A DNA stretch of 39,483 nucleotides, taken from NCBI GenBank assembly GCA_943704425.1, contig CALSCP010001920.1:1-39483 (forward strand), given 5' to 3'. The stretch comes from Ministeria vibrans ATCC 50519 (lineage: Eukaryota > Opisthokonta > Filasterea). Under the pieces are notes generated by a model that made no database searches, had not been told where the DNA came from, and was given only the letters and a program-made list of their open reading frames with translations. A program made the translations under genes and the position numbers. Shown piece after piece: positions 24,701-36,700 of the stretch (within the stretch, counting starts at the first letter, position 1; each line of letters opens with the position of its first letter).

Positions 24701-27700
24701 TCGAGGTAAGTACGCCCGTGCCCGACGCACGCACCTCATTATAGTCGATGGGGAGCTTGTCGCTCGGAAGCGTCTGCTTCACCAGCGCCACTTCGATGCT
24801 CATGCTTGTTGCCTGCTCCACAAACTGTTGGTAGCTAAAGGTAAAGTTGTCGCGGTACAACTGAAAATCGTACACCTGCGTGTTAAAGTCGGGTCCATCG
24901 CTGACAATGCCTGCCCTAGGCGGCTCGTTTACAATGGTAAACGAACCCGAGACGGCGCGTCGACGCGACGATGCCGACGACGAAAATATTTTCTCCATGC
25001 CTGCACCGTTGCGCACGCGCAACGTCACACTGCCTGTGAACGCATTTGGCAATGACGCCACGGAAAAGGTCGCACCGGTACAGGCACCGGGAGAAAGTGT
25101 CGTTGGCGACATCACATCAAATTGACCCGCACGCGAGCCCAGACCCCATTGGCACAGGCTGATGCCACTCTCGTCGTCCATCACGCCCCACGTCACCGTC
25201 ACCGAGCTCGACACGAGCGCAGGCGGAAGCGTAATCGCTTGGCTGAGAACGGGCGCCGTGCGGTCCACCGTCACGGCGAGTGTGCTAAACGTACGCGACA
25301 GGGTACGGTGGTCCTCAAACTCGACCGAGACCTTGTAGGAAGCACCATTGAAAAGGGTCGTGGTGAAACAACGACGACCACCAATTGTCGGCGGTGGCGC
25401 CGTGTGCGTGTTCAGAATATGCGCGGTCGCATTGAAAATAACCACTTCCTCGAGCACGACTGACGTCCCGCCATTGAGCAGACGCAACACACCCATGTTA
25501 AGGCCGCTGTGGCGATCTTCCCAGTTGCTCCAGCGCGCGCACAACTTGCCATCGTGCGTCACATAGGTTCCCGAGGTAATATCCTCAAGATCAACGCGCC
25601 CCGTCGTCAGAGGCGCCTCAGTGTCGACAAGAAGAGACGACGTGCGGTCGCGCACAGACGTTCGCGCTCCATTTTCTGCCTCCATTTCAATCACTACCGA
25701 AGTGCCACTCTCCAGCGAAAGCGACGATTCGCACACCTTTGTCGTCGACACACTCGACACGACGGTCCAGTCGGTCAGAGCCGTGCCGTTGGCAAGAGAG
25801 ACGCGCCAGCGCACCACGTACACACCCGAATCGTCATCGCGAATCCCCGAAAAGACGGCACAAATCGTGCTGGTCGACGACGTCGTATAGGCTGTCTGGC
25901 CATTCAAAAGCTCACGCGTCAGCACCCCACTCGCCGACGTGTCAATCTCGAGTGACCCAATCACGGGTGCAGAGGGATCCACAGCAAGAGCAACCGACTC
26001 GCGCACCGTCGTGAGACCCGCGGCGTTGGTGGCGCGTACGGAGGCACGGAAGAGCGCCTCAATGAGCACACTTGTGCGATTGAGCTCGACCACGGCCGTG
26101 TCGTTGTACAGGTGCATGTGAGCCGTTTCGTTAAAGTTGAGCGCCGCGAGAACCCAGTCGCTTGCGTTGCCCTGGATGAATTGCTGCTGCAGTGCGCGGT
26201 ACGAGTACGGGTACATGTCGTCAAAGGCACCGGCGACCGTGCCAAACGCAATCTCGTACTGTGTCAGCGGCGTCTCATCATCTGCAAAATCTCGCCAGCG
26301 CACACACAGATCACCAACCGCCGGCACAAAGGCGACATTGGCAACGCCTGTATGTCGGGTGCGTGCACGGTAAAAGCCCGTCAGACGCAACTCGGCGGGG
26401 TTACATGCGCCAATCACCTCGCCACCCGTGGGTGCCGTCTGGTCACAAATGACGCCGTCGCTCTCCTCACGTGTAAACACACCCGCAGCATTGTACGCCC
26501 ACACCCGCGTCACAATCGTCTTCTCGACGATCGCCGTTGCCACACAAATACTCGTGTTGCCACCCACACTAATGCGTGGTTGCACCACCGCCGAGCTCTC
26601 CTTCTCGAGGATCTCCACGTCGTAGCGCACTACACCGCCCGCCGTCAAGTCCACAAACCCGTCCCAATTGGCACAGACGACGCCTGCCTGGACGGCACAG
26701 CTCTCGTAGTTTACGTCCCTGAACGACGCCCCGTCGCGCACAACACCATCAGTGGGACCCGTGTGCACAGCTCGCACAACAGGTGCACTCGCGGTCGCCG
26801 TAAGCCCACTCGCGGTCGTCAGACGGACACGCACAAAGTAATCCTGGCGATCGTACAGTTGCACCGAAATACACACGTGACGTCGGTCCGCGGCCAGACG
26901 CGCCGACTCAACCAGATTGGGAGCGTCGCTTGCGCTCTCGTTGTGTACCGTCACTGTGTAGAAGGCGCCCGGTGTGTGCGAGTCGCGGAAGCGGCCCCAT
27001 ACCAGACACAGACGCTCGCGTGTCGACACATAGGCGACACTCATGTTCGCCGTAAACTGCACCGCCGTCGCACCCGCCTCCACCTGAGAAATGTCCACAC
27101 CCAAGGCTGCCTGCCACGCAGCAAGGGACAGTTCGGGTGTGACCAAGACCACACCGGCAACGGGTGGGGTGTAGTCATACACAATGGGTCCCGACGAAAC
27201 GACCGAGACAAGACCGGCGAGGTTTGTGGCACGCACATACGCATAGTAGGTGGTGCCCAGCGCCAGCGTCAGGTCCTTGAACGTGTGCGTGGTCGTGTGG
27301 TGGAGCGTGGGCACATTGACAAAGGTTGCCGAGGCACTGTCGAGAGTACTCAGCGACACGGCCACCGTCAGAGTTGAGTTGGTGTCCTCGACAAAGTCGG
27401 TCCACTGAATCGCAAGCGAGTTGCTCTCCTCAACAAGGTACTTGACACCATCGGCGGCCGCCGCTTCGTGCACAACCACGTCGGCAACGGAAATGGAGCC
27501 GTTGGCAGGTGGCGTCGAGTCCACCATAAAGCCGTCAGAGAAGCCCGTGGCCCACACGTCGAGAGAGTCGCGTCCGCGCACGACTACAACATAGGCTTCG
27601 CCCTGAACCAACGCCAGGCCATGTTCGCCGTTCGTGTCGTTGAGCGACACGCAAATGAGCTCGCTGGGTTCTTCGGTGCCCGTAAACAACGACGTGTCGA

Positions 27701-30700
27701 CAGCCTGCCAGTAAAGAGCGTCCACCAGTCCCGGCAGTGTGCCAATAGCCCAGTCGTAGTCGACCATAGTCGCATTGGGCGTACTAAACGCCTCAAAGCA
27801 CACGCCAAATTGCTTCAAACTGTCGTGCACCGCAATATCCGTCTGAGAGTCACCGTCGTACACGGCACCCGCCTCAGGCAGACCCTCGCGATAGACAGCA
27901 CCGTCCGACCAAGACGTGGTTGTCATGGCAAGTCCATTGGTCGCGTTCACCGTCACGTAGTAACGCGTAAACTCCACGAGTGACAGCTCGTCAAAGGTTA
28001 CGTCGGTCGCAAGGCCCACGTCTCGCGAGGGTACCACGTCGCAGAGACGCGGTCGTGTACCCAGGCACACATGGTACGCAACAATACTCGACTGAGGCTC
28101 GATGAAGCCGACGCGGTCCTTATCGCCCGCAAACTCAAAGTCACTCTGCTTGCTTGTAAACAGCTTCACGGGCGACTGACGCACATACAAGTGCACGGCA
28201 GCCGGATAGGCAGCCGCACAGGTCACGTCGTTGCCGTTGCACACTTTTGGTGCGCCCACATCGGGCTCGTAGGCATTTGACGAGCGCGCATCCGTGTCGG
28301 GATAGCGCGGCTCGGCGTACGTCGCATCATTGAGCATGGCAAGTGTCTCGGCAAGACGATCCGCATTCTCGGCAAGATCCACATGGCCAAGACCCGCCGC
28401 CTCTTCGGGCACGGCCTTCTCGGTAAGAGAAATCATGGCCAACGAGTCGCGCGCCGCACCAATAATGTCCACCAGCGACAACGAGTTGCTGTCAAGCGAA
28501 CTGTCCTGGAATCGATTGTTCATCCAGTCAGCAACTTGGGGTGCCACCGCACGGCAGCGGCGCACTCGTTCGGCAACGGCGGCCGAAGCGGACGCAGTGC
28601 ACGACGGGACACTTGCCGTCGAGCACGACGTCACCGTCTTGCACACGTGCACACGTGGCACAGCCTTGGCCCGACAATCGGGTGGCGACACCGTGCGGTT
28701 CACAGCGGCACCTAGTGGAACCATGGCGCCGCACACCGGTAACCAGACGCGCGCAGCAAGAGGATGAACCTCAAATGTCTGTGCGCCCACCACGGCCGCA
28801 AGGGAATCCGAGATGACCGCGTGGGCCTTGCCACCCAACATATCGGCCATGGAGCAGACGCAGCGTGTGGCGGCGACACGCGTCGCCGTGCTAAACCCTC
28901 GCTCAGCACACGCCATCTTGCATGCACTCGCACTTGCGGGTGTTGGCACAATAACCAGCGTCTCTGTGTCGCTGCGTAGCGCCGCAAAATCACCCAACAC
29001 ACTCGCAACAACCCCGGTGAGCGTCGCCGGAGGGGTCACCGTCTTGCTCGTCTGATAGATGCTCATGTGAAGAGGACCGCCACAGACGACGGACGGATCA
29101 CCGCCGCAGGTCGAATTGCAGAAGGAGTCACCGACGCGTCCATCGCCAACGGGCGGAGCATTGCCACACGCACAGGTGGTTCCAGCGTGCACACCAAAGT
29201 AGGCGTAGCTGCTGCAAAGCGCGCGGCATACCTCGGGTGTCATGGCCGCGTTGGTCGTCAACGAGATAGACACGGGCAGTGTGCCATCTGATGATTGGTG
29301 TGCATAGCATCCGCGGTAGGTCGATTCCTTGCGTGTAAACACACTCATTTGCTTTGCTGTACCTCCACACTTTTGCGAAGTCTCGCCATACGGCGCCTCG
29401 CACGCGACACAACCTTGGGAGGCGGTGAGCGCGTCGAGCGAAGGTGCACAGTAGCAACCGCCACCCTGACGAACGACACTGTAGAGGAAACCCGCATCGG
29501 AACAGGCATTGTTACAGCCATCGACGGTGCCCGTCGTTGCAGCAATGCCACGTGGAAACTCAAACAACTCGGGGGTCGCCTCGCCCGATGCCAGACACAT
29601 GCATCCAAGATCTTCCTTGAGCGACACATACTCTCGGTTGTTGACTGCACACAAAAAGCGACAGGCACCCGGCGTGAGATCGTCGCTGCCAAAGGCAAGG
29701 GGGAGTGCAGCACCTCCCTGGGCAAATGCGTCCGTCGACGTGTTGTGTACCACGTTGAACACGTAGCGTGGAACAGTGGCGCGGCCATCTTCAAGCTGCT
29801 CGCTAAACGCAAGGTGCTCGTCGACGTAACAGCCCACGTACTCCCATGCAGCGTCATCGTACACGCGCGCCGTGTCACACAGACGCTCGCCCGTCGCCAG
29901 ACGATCCGGCACAAAGTCACACACGCCCGAGGTGCAAGTACGCGATGCACAGAGGTCGGACGAGTCGCACTGCTTGCCTTGCGGCACATCACCGTGGAGC
30001 CAGACACACGCACCCGTGGTGGCATCGCGGGGATCGTCTTCGCTCGCACACAATGCGCGCTGGTGAACACCGAACACTTGAACTTCGGCCAGGGACAGAT
30101 GATTGCCCGAGGGCAACTCCACACGTACAAGGCGTACATTGTCGACGTGCTGGCCAATATCCCAGGTGTAATCACGGAGGATGCTATTGAACGCAGGCGA
30201 CCGCTTCAACTCGGTGTGATCCTCGCCCAAAAGCACAACCTGGAAGCCAACAATAGCACCGCCATAGCACGCACCCACACCGGTACAGCCGTCCCACCGA
30301 TTGTAGACGCGCACCGCGTCCACCCGGTTGCTCGAGTGCAAATCAACCTGCCACCAAGGCGAGTCCGTGTTTTGCGTGTAGGAGACAGTGTACGAGCTGA
30401 GCGTGCCGGCCGGAAAGCCGTCAATGGCATACGACGCCGGATACGAGCCAGACGAACCACTCTGTGTGGCCGTTGCCGTGCGCTCTAACGCCAAATTTTT
30501 GTTGCTGCTCGCCGTGCTGTACACCTCAATTTCCTCCAAAGCAATCCCGTACGCACCCGAGGCACGCTCCAGATAGATGAATCGTACGTTCTTGACGACG
30601 TCATCGAGCTCGATGAAGTCTTTGTTCGCCACAGACACGCCGTACTTGGCAAGCAGGTTGCTGGTAGCACCATCGCGGTAGTACACCGTAAAGGTGTTCG

Positions 30701-33700
30701 TGCTTCTCCGCTGTCGGTTGTGGATACGAACAAGATTGATAGTGTGCTACAAGAGAAGAGGAGAAAAAGAGGGAAAAGTTCAGCATGCCACGACGGGGTG
30801 TTCATTTTGTTCTTGACAAGGGGTATATGGGGTACCTCAGACTCGAGGTCGATGTATATCGTAGAGCTGTAGTAGTCGCCGGTTTGAAAGACACTGGAGA
30901 AGGAACCATCGGTGGCCCAGGAAGGGAGCATAGACTGACAGGTGCGACGTGCGCCGGAGGCGTAGCACGAGGTCGAGGTGTACGTGAGGTCGGCCGACTC
31001 GTCGTTCAGCTCGCCCAGCACGTTGGTGCAGGAGTATGCCGAGGTGGACTGTAACAGTCCAAGGGTAAAGGGAAAGGAGCATGAGTAGCCTGAAGTGGTG
31101 TCGCGCACTGTGGTCGCATGCACTGGCTTCAGGTACGCAAGGTTATAATCGTAGGTTGGGATGAGACTTGAGCAGGTGCCCGAGCTGCAAAACGTGCCTG
31201 GCAGGCAATGGCCGTGACGTGTGCAGCTGGCGCCATACGGATGGTTGTAGCCTGGCCAGGTGCACGTCGTATCACTATTAAAAGAGCTGGGGTCGTTCGA
31301 AAAGAGACACGATTCTTTGCAACGGTTGCCCTTGCACTCATCACCAGCGGCGCACAATCGACCGCCGTAAGCACAGCCGTACGCGCCACGCGCCAAAGGC
31401 GCACTCACTTCGGTAGCCGTGCACTGCCGCGCATTCTCGACGTTGGTACAAGTAACCGTGTCGCGCAGGACGGTGCGGAAAAAAGCCGCGAGGGAACCCT
31501 CGGGGAGACAACCGCCAAACGTGAAGGCCGGGTCAACTGTGCCCGCCGAATCGCGCATCATAAAATCCGTGGCATTTAGACGCGTCCAAAGGGCCGATCG
31601 ATAGTCTGTGCCCACAGCCGCGGTGGGATCACTCGCCCCAAATCCGTGGTTTCCAATCCAACTGCGAACATCCGACCAGCGCGCCGAGTCACGATCGCTA
31701 AAGGTCGCAATGTGTGTCCAGCCGCCATCCACGCCGGCCTCCATGTCGCACGTGACGCGATACACTTGACCGTCGACAACGACGGCAAAGTCACGGGGTG
31801 ACGGCGCCGACGCATTCAGGCTCTTGAGGTCCTCGCACGAACGACCAATCTTGTCGGGGAGCAAATGCCCGGGTACCACGACGGCCGTCTGGCCATCGTG
31901 CCACAGCTGTGCCTTGGCGTGCAGCGCCTCCTGAGCGGCATCGTTGGTGTTTGCCTCGCGAATCACCTCCTCAAGCTTTGCTTGCATTCGACCGCTCGCC
32001 TGCGCCCTCCAGTATGCTCGGAAGTGCGTCGAGTTGCCCGTCGAGTCGCGATCGTAGCCGGGTCCGTCGAGGATCAAACCTGCACGCGGAGCGGACGTAT
32101 CAATGATGTAGCCGTCGGTGTAGGCGCTTGTCTGCAGGCCAGCACGCGAGGTAGCACGCACATGGACAAACGGGGTGGTGCCTGACGGCAAGTTCATGGC
32201 AAAGCACACCGACGTGGTTTGCACATTGGGAAGCACATGGAGCGCAAGGAGGTCCGCCAAAAATGGACTCTGGCCGACGCCTACTTCGTACTTGGCAATG
32301 CCACTAATGGGCTCCTCAAAGGGCTCCCATGCGGCACACACATGCTGGGTGTACGAAGACAGTTGCACGTTGGGCAACGTCTTGGCAAACGCAGTGCCAT
32401 TGCCAAGCGACAATCGTGCGACCACATCGGGCAGGGCGGGGTCCACGTCGTAGATACGACCGGCGCGCGGTCGATGCGGCGCGATCGTGACTCCATTGCT
32501 AGTGTGGTCCGTGTACAGACCGGCGCCGTTAAAGGCGCGTACTGTCGCATAGTAGGTTGTGTTTGGCTGCAGTTCCAAATCGCTAGCGGCGCCCAGTTCG
32601 CCCGCTTTGAACGACTGGAACGGCGCCACATCGTCGGCACCCGGCGTTCGACCCCACGCAATGTCAAAGGTGACCACGTCACTTTCGGGATCGAACCATT
32701 CGAGAAGTCGCGCACACACCCCGGCGGTTTGCGGCCACCAGAATTCGTCTTCGAGACCAAAACACGCGTCAACCACATCGCCAGCGATGGGGGGAGTCGT
32801 GTCCACAATGAAACCAGGCGACTCCGACAACGGCGACGTGACACCGGCTCCATTCATGAACTGCACCGACTGCGTGATGCGCGCATTCAAGGGCAAAAAG
32901 TCCCCGCCAAACGACATACAATGGCTGCGTGCCGAGGATGCGAGACGTCTTGCGGCAACGAGGGTGCGCGGCACAAAGGTATACGTCAGCACATTGGTGA
33001 CACAGTTGCAACGGAAGAACACGGGATCAATGACATCGCATTTGACCGCCGTGATGGTGGAGAAGTCGGCGGACGAAATGGTACGCGTGCGCTCGCATTC
33101 AATGTCGCTGCGCACCGTCGTGACATTGCCGGTGAGCGTTCGATCGTGAGCCGTGACGCGCCACTCGAGCCATTCAACGCCGCTGACCACCTCAGGGAGT
33201 TGCCATCGACCGCAAATGTAGGTGCGATTCGAACGGAATTGCCAGTCTTCCATATCACCGTCACGTACGCGTGTGACCACGGGCGCAATCTTGTCGATGG
33301 TAAAGCCCACCGAGGTACTGGTGGTGTAGAGACGGGCGCCGTTGAGCACGTCGACCCAACAAAAGTATTGGGCACGATGAAAGAGGGTCTGACCCGTAAA
33401 GGTGTGCGTGATGGTCGTGGGTGACCGCGACACGCTGCCGGATGAAGTGAACGACGCGACAGCCGTGCCCGGCAGCGTTGACAACTCGATGCGTGTCGAC
33501 TGTACCGCATCCGAGCCACATGCAATGCGGTACTGGAGCACACCCGAGTCAAAGTCCCAAAAATTCGAGAAGGAAAAGGTAATCGAGTCGGTGCTCGTCT
33601 GCCAGTACTGATCGTTGGCGCTGCTGTAGCGAGCGGTAGACACAGCGGTAGAGGCCGAAGGCGGCTCGGTGAGATCCACCTCGATGCCGGTGCTGCTAAA

Positions 33701-36700
33701 GAGCGAAATGAGCTGGGCCGAGTTGCGGTGACGAATCGTGTAGTAGTAGGTGTCGCCATGCTTGAGGGGTGCCGCGGGACGCACTTGGTCGGCCAGGGAG
33801 AAGCCCACGTCGACAAATCGCGAATAGTCGGTCATGCCAGGCTGTGTGCCAATGGCCACATCGTAGTAGCTGCGCGAGTCCGGGTCAATGAGAGGTGTCC
33901 AGCGCGCCGCCAGCATAAAGTCCATCCATTGGTACTGGGCATCCTCGGGCGGCCAGATGCCATCCTCAATGATGCACGGCTCGAGCACTTCGTCCGAGTC
34001 GCAATAGTCGCGCAACGAGGTGCCGTCAAGTTGGAAGCCGTCGGAGACGGCGTAAATCTTTTCGCCGCTGTGTGCCACCACAATGAGATGGCAGTAGTAG
34101 AAGGTACGCGGCTCGAGCTGAACGTTGTTAAAATCGTGCGTTGTGGCCATGCCCACGTCAACGTAAAACTTCTCTTCGTCCTCCTTCTTGAAGGGGTTGG
34201 CCGAGTCGGACCAGGCAATCTTGTAGCGGAACACACGGGTGCTCGGGGCCGAAAAGCGCGCCCAGCTACATGACATGGTCTTATCGGTGTTGGACCAGTC
34301 GATGTCCGACGTGGACGGACCGTCCCACACACCAGCGGACGAGGAGCCAGCGGGCGCCGCATCGACCACAATGGATCCCGTTTGCGCCGGTTCGTTGAAA
34401 CAGATGGCGGGCAGCAGAGGCAATGTCTTTTCGATCACCTTGTAGTAGAAGATGTCCCATTCGTTGTCGCACCACTTGCGACCGCAGCTGAAGAGGTCGC
34501 ACGTGATGCCGCACACATAGCTGAACTTGGCGGCAAGGCCCACCTCGCCAGCCTCGCCCTTGATGCCGACGGTCAAACACCAGCCGATGGGGTCGGTTGA
34601 GCACTGCAGGCGAATGTCGGGCAGGAGGGTGATGCGCGCAGCGAGACCAAGCAGTGCGAGGGAGCCTTTGGCGAGTGCCAGATCGACTGAGACGGCGCCG
34701 TCGACAATGACTTCGTAAAAGGGCTGTGGCGAGACGGTCACCTCGTACTTGGGAATGTCAATGTACAAACCCAAGTTCATGCCAATAAATTTGCCAGCAC
34801 AGCCACTGAAGCCAATGCTGACCTCGCCGACGTCGAGACCAAGCGTGATGCACAGACTTGTCCACTTGGTGCCAAACTTGAAAAGCTGCGTGTGCACATC
34901 GATGATGAGACCCAACGCACCGCTCCCTTCGTCGCCCGTGCCAATGTCCTCGAGATCATTGCTGCCACCTCTCTCTCGTTCAATCTCGGGGTCGCTAAAG
35001 TGCTCAGGCGATTTGCCCGCTTTGCCACTCTTCTGCTTCTCGCTGTACTTCTCGGCCTTGTTCTCGTCGTCGCTGCCAATAAGCGGTCCGTCCTTGACGG
35101 TTACACCCGCCGCCACAATGATGAAGCGTGCGCGCGCCCACTTGTTGATAAAGGTCAGCTGAGCAAACGCTTCCCAGAGTCCCGCCTGAGCCTTGGCGAC
35201 GTTAGTCGAGCGAGGCATGGCACTGTCGTACTCAATCAGCATCTTGCCAACGGGCCCCAAGTCGCCCGTCGAGTAGAGACTGCCAATGACCGAATGGCTA
35301 TTGAAGTAGGCGCACGAAGTGCTCATGACAAACGACACGAGTGCAGCAAACTGTAAAGAAGCAGGTTGTATATCAGACGGGGAGCCTCACGAGTAATGAA
35401 TGGTGTGTTTTGTTTGTACTTGGTTATTGTTGAGGTTGGCCGCGCCACCGTTGAGTTTATCGTGGACGCACTCCTCGGCAGCAATTAGACTGGGAATCAT
35501 TTCAAAGTAGACTTCAAACTGTGTGACGAAACAACAAAAGAAATTGAGTATGAACTGATGCACATTTGATATGATGCGGGTGGGAAAAACAATGCGCTTT
35601 TTGACTTGATAGCTGAACAAGAACAACAACCAACTATCGGTATCCTTTCTGATTCCGATACATACCTGATCGTAACGAGGGTCCGAGGCACGGCCGGTCA
35701 CTTGGAAGATGCGATAGAAAGAGACCTCGGAGACGGAGCGAACGGACACGGCGTTTGAGGCAGTGGCGCTGGGAAGGGAGTCGACCGAGTGCGAGGCGCA
35801 CGAGCCGCGGTTGATGGGACGGTACTGGTGGAAGAGGTTCATCTTGCCTTCGCGTTTGCACGCACGCCATCCATCAAACTCGCTGACTTTGGAGGCAAAG
35901 ATGCCACTGCGTTCCGACACAAGCGACGAGAGTTTGACATCAAATCCGGCCGACTGACCGCTGGTGATGAGCTTGAAGGCTCCTTCGCCAAACTCAAGGT
36001 CGCCCAAGGTGGTGTCGGCTGAGCCAGTGCGGCCGTAGCAGCAGTAGCGCCCTGGCTCGCCTGCACGCGTTGATCGAGGGAACGTCTACAGCAGCAAGGG
36101 AAACGGAGAGAGAGAGAGAAGAAAGAAACAAAAAGGTGTTTTAGAAGTTTGTATTTACTTCGAATCTGTACCTGCATGCAAAAGTCGGCGTTGGGGAAAA
36201 GCACCTCACGAATGTCATTTCCAACCTAACAATGGAAAACAAACAATGTGAAAATATAATAAAAAAGTAACCAAAACAAATGAATTAGTTGCTGATGAGA
36301 GTTACATTCTTTTTTTAGTGTGTTCTGTTGCGTACCTCACGCCAGTGGACATTATTGGGAACGGTCGCCTCGGAGTCAACGGAGCTGTCCGAGGACGAGC
36401 CGTCCTGGCCGACGGTAAAACTGGCGCTAATTGATGGAAGGACGGGCACGGAGCACGGACAGCTGACGGCAATGTTGCTGCGGTAGGCATTGGATGCGTC
36501 CTGCTGGGCGGCCCACGCACTGCATGTGGTCGTAATGGGAGTCGACTGGGTCACCGTTTCAATTTTGTAGCCTAGTTGGTAGTCGTGATCGACGGTGAAC
36601 TGGAAGAACTTCATGGTGAAGCCATAGAAGTATGAGTAGGCCAGAATCTATGAAAGGTAACAATAACAATAATATTAATGCATAATAATAATAATAATAA

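Noticed and set aside
26112-27377. 421-codon plus-strand open frame (and similar ones at 29295-30488, 32219-33424 and 24324-25055)
   Set aside because: These are antisense to the giant gene and arise from its GC-rich, stop-poor composition. Their translations are Arg/His-rich without domains, while the minus strand shows clear modules.
30600-30836. Continuation of exon 7 past the donor into a 1617-codon unspliced frame
   Set aside because: After 30836 the unspliced frame loses the discoidin pattern. Splicing to 30746 restores HTINLVRIHNRQ and the phase.
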